From CARZYU01 sp964370085 (GTDB taxonomy: Bacteria > Bacillota_I > Bacilli_A > RF39 > UBA660): DNA of 40,404 bases. The stretch spans positions 1 through 40,404 of the forward strand of contig CAYJHI010000005.1 of assembly GCA_964370085.1 (NCBI GenBank). The letters run 5' to 3'. The stretch's first letter is position 1, and each line of letters begins with the position of its first letter. This document shows positions 30,334 to 39,018 of this stretch, one piece after another. Below the pieces are notes generated by a model. That model made no database searches, was not told the DNA's origin, and worked only from the letters and a program-made list of their open reading frames with translations. A program made the position numbers and the translations under genes.

Positions 30334-33018
30334 ATGCGCAAAATGACACATGATGAAATAAGAACGATGTGGTTTGAATTCTTTAGTGAAAAAAACCACC
30401 AAATAATAGAAAGTGCGTCTTTAATACCAATAGATGATAATAGTTTATTATGGATTAATGCAGGAGTAGCGCCATTGAAAAAGTACTTTGATGGATCTGT
30501 TATACCAGATAATAAAAGACTTACTAGTATCCAAAAATGTATTCGTACTAACGACATTGAAAACGTAGGAGTTACTAAAAGACATCAAACATTTTTTGAA
30601 ATGATGGGTAACTTTTCGATTGGAGATTACTTCAAAGAAGAAGCTTGCGAGTGGGCATTTGAGTTATTAACTAGTGATAAATGGTTTGCTATACCCCTAG
30701 ATAAATTATATTTTACAGTCTACACTAAAGACCAAAAGACTTTTGATAAATGGCTAACACTAGGTGTTAGTGAAGACCATATTGCTAAACTAGATGGTAA
30801 CTACTGGGAAATAGGAGAAGGACCATGTGGACCGGATACCGAAATATTCTTTGACCGTGGTGAAAAATATGATAAAGAAGGTACTGCATTAGAGAACTTC
30901 TTTAAAGATGAAGAACAAGAAAGATACGTAGAAATATGGAATAATGTTTTTAGTCAGTACAATGCAAAAAAAGATTTACCAAGAAATAAATATAAAGAAC
31001 TACCTCATAAAAATATTGATACAGGAGCAGGTTTGGAAAGATGGTGTACTGTTTTTCAAGATGTTGATAGCAACTTCGATACAGACTTATTATTTCCTAT
31101 TATCAGAGGAGTAGAAAATTTAAGTGGTATTTTATACGATGATCATATAGAAGCTAAAATCATTGCAGATCATGTTAAAGCCCTAACATTTGCCCTAGCA
31201 GATGGAGCATACTTTGAAAATATAGGAAGAGGTTATGTACTAAGAAGACTATTAAGAAGAAGTGTTCGTATGGGTAAAAAAATAGGACTTAACGAACCAT
31301 TCATGTATAAATTAGTTAGTTATGTCATAGATACAATGAAAGAAGCTTATCCTTATTTAGAAGAAAAACAAGGAGTAGTTAAAACCCAAATACTAGCAGA
31401 AGAAAGATTGTTTCATCAAACATTATCTGCAGGAGAAAAAAGATTATATCAACTAATGGATGAATCTTTAGATAAAACTATTTCTGGACAAGATGCTTTT
31501 AAATTATATGATACATATGGATTCCCATTTGAATTAACACTTGAATATTTAGAAGAAAAAGGCTTTACTGTCTCTAAAGAAGAATATGATAAATATATGG
31601 AAGAACAAAAGAAATTAGCTAAAGCCAGTATGAAGAAAAATAATTCTTTTAAAACACAACAAGAAGCTTTAATGTCACTACAAAAAGAATCTACTTTCAT
31701 CTATGATCAATACGAATTAAAAAGTAGCATAGTAGCTCTTATAAAAGATGATTCACTAGTAAAAGAGTTAGAAAAAGAAGGATATGTTGTTCTTAAGAAA
31801 ACATGTTTTTATGCAACTGGTGGAGGACAAGTTCATGATACTGGTATGATTATAGGTAAAGATTTTAAAGCCCGAGTAACAGAGTGTTTTAAAGGACCAA
31901 ATGGTCAAAATATACACAAAGTTAAAATATTAAAAGGGAAAATATTACTTAAAGATGATTGTGAATTAGTAGTAGATAAAGAAAGAAGAGAACAAATAGA
32001 AAGAAACCATAGTAGTGTTCATCTACTACAATATGCTCTTAGAAGTGAAGTGAGTGATACTATTAAACAAGCAGGAAGCCAAGTAGATAATGAAAAATTA
32101 CGTTTTGACTTCACGTTTACTGGTAAAATCATGGATAATGATTTAATCAAAGTAGAAAATAGAGTTAATGAGTTAATAAGTGCATCCATTATGAGTTTAA
32201 CTGAAGAAATGGAAATAGAAGCTGCTAAAGAAAAAGGAGCACTTGCCTTATTCAGTGAAAAATATAAAGATCAAGTAAGAGTAGTAACACTAGGAGATTC
32301 AGTAGAATTATGTGGTGGTACCCATGTTAGAAACACTAAAGATATTAAAAAGTTTGCAATACTTAGTTGTTCATCAATCGGAAGTAATACTTACCGTATA
32401 GAAGCAACTACTGGTATTTATATTGAAAATGCTTTATTCTTACAAATAAAACCATATAATGATGAAATGATTAAACAACTAATGAAAGCTAAAACAATCG
32501 TGACTAAAGCTAAGAATGAAGGGATTAACCTCGTATTTGACGTTGATATTAACAATGATAAACCAACTTCATATCAAGATATTATTTATAATAAAAACGA
32601 GTTAGAATACGTTCAATCAGAAGTTAAACAATTAGAAAAAGCTTACTTAGAAGAACAACAAAAAAACGCTACTAGTGACTTAACTATTTATTTAGATAAA
32701 AAAGAAGTAATAAATAGTATTAATACTATTATTTATAAAACAACTAATCAAGATAGTAATGTTTTAAAAACAATTGCCGATTCACTAGCAAATCAACTAC
32801 AAAATGCCTTAATTATCTTTGCGAATATAAAAGAAGATAACACAGTTAACTTTGTAATTAGAAGTAACTCTAACATAAGTGCAGGTAATATTATTAAATC
32901 ACTAACGAGTAAAACTAGTGGTAATGGTGGAGGAAGTAACACTTTTGCATCAGGAGCAGGAAAAGACATTAGTAATATTGATAATATATTAGAAGAGATT
33001 AAAAAGGAAATAAATTAA
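30334..33018 (+). CDS. alaS: Alanyl-tRNA synthetase
   Basis: AlaRS charges tRNA-Ala. The catalytic domain is complete: MRKMTHDEIRTMWFEFFSEK at the start, then FFEMMGNFSIGDYFKEEAC near 88 and DTGAGLERW near 229. The editing domain has zinc/catalytic ligands in RNHSSVHLLQYALR near 555 (HxxxH) and ELCGGTHVRNT near 655 (C-x3-H). The C-terminal C-Ala domain ends with SGNGGGSNTFASGAGKD near 866, a conserved glycine-rich region. Length 894 is normal. Its regulation by the upstream alanine T-box is consistent with the GCU specifier. Its stop overlaps the holA start by one base. Confidence 0.97.
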   Translation: MRKMTHDEIRTMWFEFFSEKNHQIIESASLIPIDDNSLLWINAGVAPLKKYFDGSVIPDNKRLTSIQKCIRTNDIENVGVTKRHQTFFEMMGNFSIGDYFKEEACEWAFELLTSDKWFAIPLDKLYFTVYTKDQKTFDKWLTLGVSEDHIAKLDGNYWEIGEGPCGPDTEIFFDRGEKYDKEGTALENFFKDEEQERYVEIWNNVFSQYNAKKDLPRNKYKELPHKNIDTGAGLERWCTVFQDVDSNFDTDLLFPIIRGVENLSGILYDDHIEAKIIADHVKALTFALADGAYFENIGRGYVLRRLLRRSVRMGKKIGLNEPFMYKLVSYVIDTMKEAYPYLEEKQGVVKTQILAEERLFHQTLSAGEKRLYQLMDESLDKTISGQDAFKLYDTYGFPFELTLEYLEEKGFTVSKEEYDKYMEEQKKLAKASMKKNNSFKTQQEALMSLQKESTFIYDQYELKSSIVALIKDDSLVKELEKEGYVVLKKTCFYATGGGQVHDTGMIIGKDFKARVTECFKGPNGQNIHKVKILKGKILLKDDCELVVDKERREQIERNHSSVHLLQYALRSEVSDTIKQAGSQVDNEKLRFDFTFTGKIMDNDLIKVENRVNELISASIMSLTEEMEIEAAKEKGALALFSEKYKDQVRVVTLGDSVELCGGTHVRNTKDIKKFAILSCSSIGSNTYRIEATTGIYIENALFLQIKPYNDEMIKQLMKAKTIVTKAKNEGINLVFDVDINNDKPTSYQDIIYNKNELEYVQSEVKQLEKAYLEEQQKNATSDLTIYLDKKEVINSINTIIYKTTNQDSNVLKTIADSLANQLQNALIIFANIKEDNTVNFVIRSNSNISAGNIIKSLTSKTSGNGGGSNTFASGAGKDISNIDNILEEIKKEIN

Positions 33019-33950
33019 TGAATTACTTAGTAGTAACCAACAATGAATATACAATAAAAAAAGTATTAACTAAGTTATTTAAAGAACTAAAGTTAACAGA
33101 GGATATGATAACTAATTATAATTTAGAAGAACAAAGCATAGAGGACGTTCTAGAAGATCTGGATACTTACTCTTTCTTAACTACTAAAAAATTAGTTATC
33201 TGTCGTAACTCTAACTTTCTAAATAACGAAAAATTAGAAGAAAGTAAAGAAAAACATCTTCTTAAATATTTAGATAATCCTAATCCTGATAACTATTTTA
33301 TTATAATAACTAATAAGTTAGATGAAAGAAAAAAGATTGTTAAAGAGATTAAGAAAAAAGTAAATATTTTAGAAACAAAAATAGATCCTAAAGAAGTTAT
33401 AAGAGAGTATTTTAAAGAATATAAGTTTGATTATAATACTACTAATCTTTTATTAGAGTATTGTCATAATGACATTGAAAAACTAACAAGTGAATGTCAA
33501 AAATTAACACTTTATAAATATGAAGAAAAAGAAATAACAGTAGAAGATGTCAAGAAAATAGTTGTAAAAAAGATTAACGATGATGATGATTATATCTTTG
33601 AACTTATGACTAATATTATAACCAAAAAGAAAAAAGAAGCATTAGCTATCTTAAATGATTTAAAAACATTAGGAGTAGAACCATTAGCAATATTAGGGAT
33701 GATAGCAAATCAATATCGATTCTTATTACAAGTAGCAATACTAAAAGAAAGAGATTACAGACAAGATGAAATAGCATCTACCTTAAAAGCCCATCCTTAT
33801 AGAGTTAAAATAACACTTCAAAATATAAGAGAGTATAGTAAAGAAGACTTAATATCATCTATTAAGTCTTTAGCAAATATTGATTTAAATATCAAAAAAG
33901 GGAACGATCAAGTAGACTTTGCAATAGAAAATTTTATTGTTAGTCTATAG
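33018..33950 (+). CDS. holA: DNA polymerase III delta subunit
   Basis: HolA is the wrench subunit of the clamp loader that opens the beta clamp. The 310-residue protein matches the family in length. It shows the short N-terminal AAA-like fold without a Walker A, FIIITNKLDERKKIVKEIKK near 93-112, the central LLEYCHNDIEKLTSECQKL near 149, and the C-terminal collar domain with LGVEPLAILGMIANQYRFLL near 217 and KAHPYRVKITLQN near 255. These are typical HolA phrases. The ATG overlaps the alaS stop, so it is part of the T-box operon; linking clamp-loader expression to alanine starvation may be incidental. Confidence 0.9.
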   Translation: MNYLVVTNNEYTIKKVLTKLFKELKLTEDMITNYNLEEQSIEDVLEDLDTYSFLTTKKLVICRNSNFLNNEKLEESKEKHLLKYLDNPNPDNYFIIITNKLDERKKIVKEIKKKVNILETKIDPKEVIREYFKEYKFDYNTTNLLLEYCHNDIEKLTSECQKLTLYKYEEKEITVEDVKKIVVKKINDDDDYIFELMTNIITKKKKEALAILNDLKTLGVEPLAILGMIANQYRFLLQVAILKERDYRQDEIASTLKAHPYRVKITLQNIREYSKEDLISSIKSLANIDLNIKKGNDQVDFAIENFIVSL

Positions 33951-33964
33951 ACGTTCTTTTATTT
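33902..33964 (+). terminator. Composite terminator in the holA 3' end
   Basis: Three nested stems follow each other: GAACG/CGTTC (33902-33906 with 33952-33956), TAGACT/AGTCTA (33913-33918 with 33942-33947) and CAATA/TATTG (33922-33926 with 33935-33939), then TTTTATTT. Most of it lies inside the last holA codons. The T-rich tail leads into the next -35 box. Confidence 0.5.
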
Positions 33965-33991
33965 GACTAAAATTATAAAAAAAGATATACT
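33963..33991 (+). promoter_or_regulatory. Promoter of the LRR surface protein operon (TTGACT-17-TATACT)
   Basis: TTGACT (33963-33968) and TATACT (33986-33991) have the ideal 17-nt spacer. AGGAGA (33998-34003) is the ribosome binding site for the start at 34010. Confidence 0.8.
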
Positions 33992-34009
33992 AATAATAGG
34001 AGAAACTAT

Positions 34010-35284
34010 ATGAAGAATAAAATAAAAATATATACTTTAATAGCAATATTAGGAATAGTTTTAGTAGTAAGTGGTACTAGTTATGCCATATTAACTTTAT
34101 TATTAGAAGGTACTACGACCCAATCTATTAATGCAGGTACTTTATCATTAAATTTAGAGGAGACTAATACAATAACTCTAACTAATGCTGTACCAGTAAA
34201 AGATGAAGTAGGACAAGCAAATAGTCCTTTAGTATTTAGTATAACTAATAATGGAACAATAGAAGCAGGTTATCAATTATTTATAGAAGATGATGTAATA
34301 GACGATACATTTATTAGAATAGATAATACGAAGATAAAATATGAACTTAAAGTGGATGGAATAAAAAGAAGTTTAACTAACTTAAGTTTATTAGAAACAG
34401 AAATATATAAACAAAATATAAAACCAGGAGAAACAGTAGACTTTGAATTAAGAGTATGGATTGATTATGAAGTAACAGAACTTAATAAAAACGATATGTT
34501 TGCAGGTAAACTAAGAATAGATGCATCTCAAGAAATATTGGATTTAACAACACCCGCAAGTTGCTTTACATTTGTATCAGGTACAATAACCGGATATGAT
34601 CCAACCTGTCCAACAGATGTAGTAATACCAGAAACAATAAATGGAGAAACTGTAACAACAATAGGAGAAGCAGCGTTTGGATATATCAATAAATACAATA
34701 ATATAAATCCCAATTATATTTTATTAACCAGTGTAGTAATACCAGACAGTGTTACAACAATAAGCAATTTTGCCTTTTTTGCAGAACCAACATCAGGGTA
34801 TTCAGGAATTGGAAAAATAGAGACGATTGTAATAGGGAACGGTGTTACAAGTATCGGTGATTATGCCTTTTTTGGTAATCCGACAAAAAATCTAAAATTA
34901 GGGAATAATGTCACTACAATAGGAGATTATGCCTTTGCAGATAATCGCTTAACAGAAGTTACAATACCTGATGATGTAACAACAATAGGTGATTATGTAT
35001 TTATAGGAAACGCTGAAGAAATGACTGGTACGATAACATCGCTTACTTTAGGTAACAGTGTCACAACAATAGGAGAAGCTGCTTTTGCACTAAATGATTT
35101 AATTGAGGTAACAATACCTAGCAGTGTAACAACAATAGGATACCAAGCATTTTTTGCTAATCCAAATTTAACAAGAATAAATTTACTAGGTAAAACATCT
35201 TTAAATCAGTTTACCTTATTAGAGGATGAATGGTATGGAACAGCAACTATTTATACAGAGGATGGAACTATATTAACACCATAA
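34010..35284 (+). CDS. Surface protein: camelysin/TasA-like N-terminal domain plus BspA-type leucine-rich repeats
   Basis: The 424-residue protein starts with a signal peptide (MKNKIKIYTLIAILGIVLVV, then SGTSYA) of the kind found in SipW-processed TasA/camelysin-like proteins. The domain at about 30-180 has INAGTLSLNLEETNTI and FELRVWIDYE phrases of that group; this assignment is tentative. From about residue 185 follow seven BspA-type repeats with a (N/D)xVTTIGxxAF core (for example DSVTTISNFAFF, NGVTSIGDYAFF, NNVTTIGDYAFA). These repeats are usually adhesive. No LPXTG anchor is visible. It is expressed from its own promoter together with a paralogue 15 bp downstream. Confidence 0.85.
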   Translation: MKNKIKIYTLIAILGIVLVVSGTSYAILTLLLEGTTTQSINAGTLSLNLEETNTITLTNAVPVKDEVGQANSPLVFSITNNGTIEAGYQLFIEDDVIDDTFIRIDNTKIKYELKVDGIKRSLTNLSLLETEIYKQNIKPGETVDFELRVWIDYEVTELNKNDMFAGKLRIDASQEILDLTTPASCFTFVSGTITGYDPTCPTDVVIPETINGETVTTIGEAAFGYINKYNNINPNYILLTSVVIPDSVTTISNFAFFAEPTSGYSGIGKIETIVIGNGVTSIGDYAFFGNPTKNLKLGNNVTTIGDYAFADNRLTEVTIPDDVTTIGDYVFIGNAEEMTGTITSLTLGNSVTTIGEAAFALNDLIEVTIPSSVTTIGYQAFFANPNLTRINLLGKTSLNQFTLLEDEWYGTATIYTEDGTILTP

Positions 35285-35299
35285 AGAAAGGAACTTAAT

Positions 35300-36516
35300 A
35301 TGAAGAAAAAAATAAAAATTTATACAATACTCGCAATATTAGGAACTCTTTTAGTATTATCTGGTACTAGTTATGCTATATTAACTTNNNNNNNNNNNNN
35401 NNNNNNNNNNNNNNNNNNNNNNNNNNNNNNNNNNNNNNNNNNNNNNNNNNNNNNNNNNNNNNNNNNNNNNNNNNNNNNNNNNNNNNNGCAATATTAGGAA
35501 CTCTTTTAGTATTATCTGGTACTAGTTATGCTATATTAACTTTAGTATTAGAAGGTACTAACAGAAGTACTGTTACAGTAGGTTCTCTTTCTTTAGTTTT
35601 AACCGAAGAAACAGGTATTAATCTTACTAATGGAATACCGGTAACAGATGAAGAAGGATTGTTAACAGATTCATTTAATTTCACTGTTGAAAATGATGGT
35701 ACTATTGAAGCATATTATCAAATATATATTGATGATCAGCCTTTGGAGCCAGGAGAGAATAGAATACCTGGTACTAATATTAGGTATGAACTGAAAAAAG
35801 AAGATATACAGTACAATATTAGTAATTTAAGTGAAACTGCAACTTCACTTTATATGGGAAATATTGAACCTGATGTAATTGATAGTTTTGAGTTAAGATT
35901 ATGGGTTGATTATGATACTACCACTGTTGAATTAAACTCTGTTCATAGGAGTAAATTAAGAATAGAAGCGTCACAAGAATCTATTGCGACTGATGCATCA
36001 TGTTTTACATTTGCCGCAGGTACGATAACTGATTATGATGAGAATTGTCCTAATGATGTGATTATACCTGAAACAATTAGTGGAACGAAGGTAACTTCTA
36101 TAGGTGATGGTGCTTTTAAAAGTTCTGTGCAAATAACAGGAGGAATAGTAGAAAATGAGCACGGAACGTTAAACAGTGTTATTATTCCTAATACAGTTAC
36201 CTCTATTGGAAGAGAAGCTTTTAGATATAACGTTATAAAGAAAGTTGAACTGAGTAATAGTATTTTTTCTATAGATGATTATGCTTTTTCTGACAACCAA
36301 TTAACAGAAGTTGTTATACCAAAAAGTGTCACAACAATTGAGTCGTTTGCTTTTTCAAATAATCTATTACCTAATATAACACTAACTAATACCATTAACT
36401 CTTTTGGTTTTGGAATAGTGTTTGGTAATCCTTTATGTGACGATGTTTTTGCTAATGTGACTATAATTGGATCGCACAATTATAAAATAGATAGGTTATG
36501 TACCGAAGGATGGTAA
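35300..36516 (+). CDS. Paralogous surface protein with BspA-type repeats (interrupted by an assembly gap)
   Basis: This is a second copy of the same layout: signal peptide MKKKIKIYTILAILGTLLVL, camelysin/TasA-like domain (VGSLSLVLTEETGINLTNG, FELRLWVDYD) and about five degenerate LRR units (TKVTSIGDGAF, NTVTSIGREAF, KSVTTIESFAF). The 100 N at 35388-35487 are flanked by the same 55 bases; collapsing one copy plus the N keeps the frame and gives a 353-residue protein, so an internal start near 35659 is not needed. It lies 15 bp after the first copy, behind AAAGGAAC. The repeat region is shorter and more diverged than its neighbour's. It ends with two cysteines (LCDDVF, DRLCTE) near the C-terminus. 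Confidence 0.82.
35333..35542. repeat. 55-bp exact duplication flanking assembly gap 2
   Basis: Bases 35333-35387 equal 35488-35542 (55 bp), with 100 N between. The length is identical to the duplication at gap 1, as expected for a fixed assembly k-mer. Confidence 0.93.
35388..35487. other. Assembly gap of 100 N
   Basis: Exactly 100 N inside the signal peptide/N-terminal region of the second LRR protein gene. The identical flanks suggest a true gap of zero bases, or a collapsed paralogue repeat. Confidence 0.95.
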
Positions 36517-36519
36517 TAT

Positions 36520-36549
36520 AAGTCTCAACTCCGAGACTTTTTCTTTTTG
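36520..36549 (+). terminator. Terminator of the LRR surface protein operon
   Basis: A perfect 7-bp stem AAGTCTC/GAGACTT (36520-36526 with 36533-36539), loop AACTCC, is followed by a T-rich tail that also contains the start of the next -35 box. Confidence 0.9.
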
Positions 36550-36575
36550 CAAAATCTTACAATAAATGATAATAT
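36547..36575 (+). promoter_or_regulatory. Promoter TTGCAA-17-TAATAT before the metallopeptidase gene
   Basis: TTGCAA (36547-36552) and TAATAT (36570-36575) are 17 nt apart. Transcription would start near 36582, right at the AGGTGAT ribosome binding site. Confidence 0.6.
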
Positions 36576-36592
36576 ATATACAGGTGATGTAT

Positions 36593-37231
36593 ATGTATTT
36601 TTGTTATGAGGATAATAAATATCCAATTATAATAGAAAAGAAGATGCGTAATAAAAATACTTATTTAAGAGTAAATGCTAAATTAGAAGTTAAGATTACT
36701 ACTAATACTTTTGTAAGTGATAAAGTAATAAAGAAATTTATTGAAGATAATTACGAAGTAATTAATAAGATGATTGATAAAAGACTTAGAACTAAAGAGT
36801 TTGATAATACATTTTCATACTTAGGTAAAACTTATGAACCAATAATTACTAATGATAAGAATGTTGTTTTAGGAGAAACTAAGGTATTTCTACCTAAAGA
36901 GATAGATCTTAATAAATGGTATAAGAAACAAGCTAGTACTCTATTCCTAGAAAGACTAGATTATTGGTATAACTTATTTACTTATAAAATACCTTATCCT
37001 AGTCTAAAAATAAGAAAGATGACTAGTCGCTGGGGAGTATGTAATAATAAACTTAAAACAGTTACTCTAAACCTAGAACTTATTAAAAGAGATATTAGTT
37101 GCCTAGACTATGTTATAGTACACGAACTATCACATTTTATTGAACCTAATCACTCTGATAAATTTTGGAAAGTAGTAGAAAACAATTATCCTAATTATAA
37201 AAATATAAGAAAGCAAATGAGGAACTTCTAA
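36593..37231 (+). CDS. YgjP-like zinc metallopeptidase (DUF45/M48-related)
   Basis: The protein carries the gluzincin-like motif VHELSHFIEPNHSDKFW near the C-terminus: HExxH with a third His in the NHSDKFW phrase, exactly as in the YgjP/DUF45 family. The preceding phrase RKMTSRWGVCNNKLKTVTLN is also a family hallmark. I prefer the ATG at 36593 (212 residues) because AGGTGA lies 5 nt upstream; an in-frame ATG at 36566 would overlap the -10 box. YgjP proteins are intracellular and their substrate is unknown. Its TAA stop overlaps the ATG of the methyltransferase gene, starting a tight operon to trmD. Confidence 0.88.
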   Translation: MYFCYEDNKYPIIIEKKMRNKNTYLRVNAKLEVKITTNTFVSDKVIKKFIEDNYEVINKMIDKRLRTKEFDNTFSYLGKTYEPIITNDKNVVLGETKVFLPKEIDLNKWYKKQASTLFLERLDYWYNLFTYKIPYPSLKIRKMTSRWGVCNNKLKTVTLNLELIKRDISCLDYVIVHELSHFIEPNHSDKFWKVVENNYPNYKNIRKQMRNF

Positions 37232-37962
37232 TGGTTATAAAAAGTTTAACAAACGAAAAAGTAAAAAAATATTTAAAATTACAAGATAGAAAGTATCGTC
37301 ATAAGACCAAAACTTTTATTGTAGAAGGAAAACATCTAGTAATAGAAGCATATAAACAAAATATTATTAAAGAGTTAATATTAGAAGAGAACGAAACCTT
37401 TTTATTAAACAATGATGTTGTCTATGTAACTAAAGATATAATTAAAAAGATATCTACATTAGAAACACCTTCTACTATAATGGCCCTATGTACAATGAAA
37501 GAAGAAGAAGAAATAGGTAATAAAATACTAATATTAGATCAAATACAAGATCCAGGTAATTTAGGTACTATTATACGTTCAGCATGTGCTTTTAACATCG
37601 ATACTATTATATTGGGTAACAATACGGTAGATGTTTATAACCCTAAAGTTATTAGAGCAACTCAAGGTATGATGTTTCACACTAATATTATTGAAAAAGA
37701 CTTATTAAAAGTTATTCCGACTTTAAAAGAAAAAGGTATAACTATATATGGAACTGATGTTGTCGATGGAGAAGAAACAACTAATATAGAACTTTCTGAT
37801 AAATATGCCTTAGTAATGGGTAATGAAGGTAGTGGAGTAAGTGATCAAATAAATGAATTGTGTGATAGAAATCTTTATATAAAAACTAATAAATATACAG
37901 AAAGCCTAAATGTTGCTATCGCTGCTAGTATCTTATTGTATGAATTTAACAGGGGGAACTAA
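37231..37962 (+). CDS. TrmH/SpoU-family RNA 2'-O-methyltransferase
   Basis: A 243-residue SPOUT enzyme with an N-terminal RNA-binding region (about 1-90) and the SpoU motifs: motif 1 DQIQDPGNLGTIIRSACAF near 108, motif 2 LVMGNEGSGVSDQI near 190 and motif 3 NKYTESLNVAIAASILLYEF near 218. It transfers methyl from SAM to a ribose 2'-OH in rRNA or tRNA; the target base is not evident, and similar Bacillota proteins are annotated as 23S rRNA methyltransferases (YsgA type). It overlaps the stop of the metallopeptidase gene and the start of rimM by one base each. Confidence 0.92.
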   Translation: MVIKSLTNEKVKKYLKLQDRKYRHKTKTFIVEGKHLVIEAYKQNIIKELILEENETFLLNNDVVYVTKDIIKKISTLETPSTIMALCTMKEEEEIGNKILILDQIQDPGNLGTIIRSACAFNIDTIILGNNTVDVYNPKVIRATQGMMFHTNIIEKDLLKVIPTLKEKGITIYGTDVVDGEETTNIELSDKYALVMGNEGSGVSDQINELCDRNLYIKTNKYTESLNVAIAASILLYEFNRGN

Positions 37963-38450
37963 TGGAATATATAAAAATAGGATATACTAGTGCGACTCAT
38001 GGACTTAAAGGGGAAGTGAAAATCAAATCAAATTTCCCTTATAAAAATAAAGTGTTTAAGATTAATAATGAACTATACTTAGGTGATGAAAAAGAAAAGA
38101 TTACTATTAATTCTCATCGCATTCATAAAAATATTGATATGATTACTTTTAATAATTATAATGATATTAATGAAGTTTTAAAGTATTTAAGAAAAGATGT
38201 TTATATTATAAAAGAGAGTTTAGAACTAAATGATAATGAAGTGTTAGACAGTGACTTACTAACATATAAAGTACTATATAAAGATAAAGAAGGTACTGTG
38301 TTAGAAGTGTTTAAAGCTAGTGAAATGAATAAAATTATTAGATTAAGTATTAATAATAAAGAAGTATTAATACCATACAATGATACTTTTGTTAAAAATA
38401 TTGATAAAAGCAAGAAAACTATAGAAGTAGAACTATTAGAAAATATGTGA
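37962..38450 (+). CDS. rimM: Ribosome maturation factor RimM
   Basis: RimM helps assemble the head of the 30S subunit and binds S19. The 162-residue protein has the N-terminal domain beginning IKIGYTSATHGLKGEVKIKS, the conserved GxxGLKGEVK pattern, and a PRC-barrel-like C-terminal half with EVLIPYNDTFVKNIDKSKKT, the usual IP(F/Y)xxxFV phrase. Length is typical (160-180). It lies just upstream of trmD as in most bacteria, but here an extra lipoprotein gene is inserted between them. Confidence 0.93.
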   Translation: MEYIKIGYTSATHGLKGEVKIKSNFPYKNKVFKINNELYLGDEKEKITINSHRIHKNIDMITFNNYNDINEVLKYLRKDVYIIKESLELNDNEVLDSDLLTYKVLYKDKEGTVLEVFKASEMNKIIRLSINNKEVLIPYNDTFVKNIDKSKKTIEVELLENM

Positions 38451-38457
38451 GGTTAAG

Positions 38458-39018
38458 ATGAAGAAGTTTATATTATTAATCATAAGTGTTTTATTTATCG
38501 TGGGATGTTCAGAAGAAGAAGTGTCTCGATATCAAATAGGAGATGAATATTATCAATTAATCAACACTAAAATAGACAGTATCAATTTATCAATACCTAA
38601 TTCATTCGTAGAATTAGTGGATGATGCTAAAGACTTTAAATATGACAGTGATATCGAACGAGTTTTTGTAGATAGTAAATACAACGCTGAACTTACTTTT
38701 GATTACTATGAATTAAGTGTAGACAATAATACTATTCCAGAATACAAACAAATCATAATTGCAACTTTTAAAGAGAGTGACAGTGATATATATTGGCTAC
38801 AAGATGAATTACTAGTTATAGATGGATATAATATTGCTAGACTTGAATTTTATATTGATGATGATGGCGTTCAAATCTATTATAACTTAGCCATTTTAGC
38901 ATTTGATAACCAAGTTCTAGATATTAACTTTAGATCTACTGATAAAATAACAGAGTGGTCAGATATGATTAATGCAATGTTTGAAACGATAGGAGTTAAG
39001 CAAGATGATGAAGATTGA
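38458..39018 (+). CDS. Lipoprotein of unknown function
   Basis: MKKFILLIISVLFIVGCSEE is a lipoprotein signal with lipobox IVGC, giving a mature N-terminal Cys at residue 17. The 170-residue mature part is acidic, with many Asp, Tyr and Ile (for example DDDGVQIYYNLAILAF), and probably beta-rich; I recognise no family. It has a TGAGG ribosome binding site 7 bp after rimM and overlaps the trmD start by 14 bp, so it is fully embedded in the RNA-modification operon. A separate promoter is not visible. Confidence 0.82.
   Translation: MKKFILLIISVLFIVGCSEEEVSRYQIGDEYYQLINTKIDSINLSIPNSFVELVDDAKDFKYDSDIERVFVDSKYNAELTFDYYELSVDNNTIPEYKQIIIATFKESDSDIYWLQDELLVIDGYNIARLEFYIDDDGVQIYYNLAILAFDNQVLDINFRSTDKITEWSDMINAMFETIGVKQDDED

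Noticed and set aside
35659..36516. Separate LRR protein with a TTG start
   Set aside because: The frame continues upstream through the second 55-bp copy into the signal peptide starting at 35300; the truncated start is a product of the N-run.
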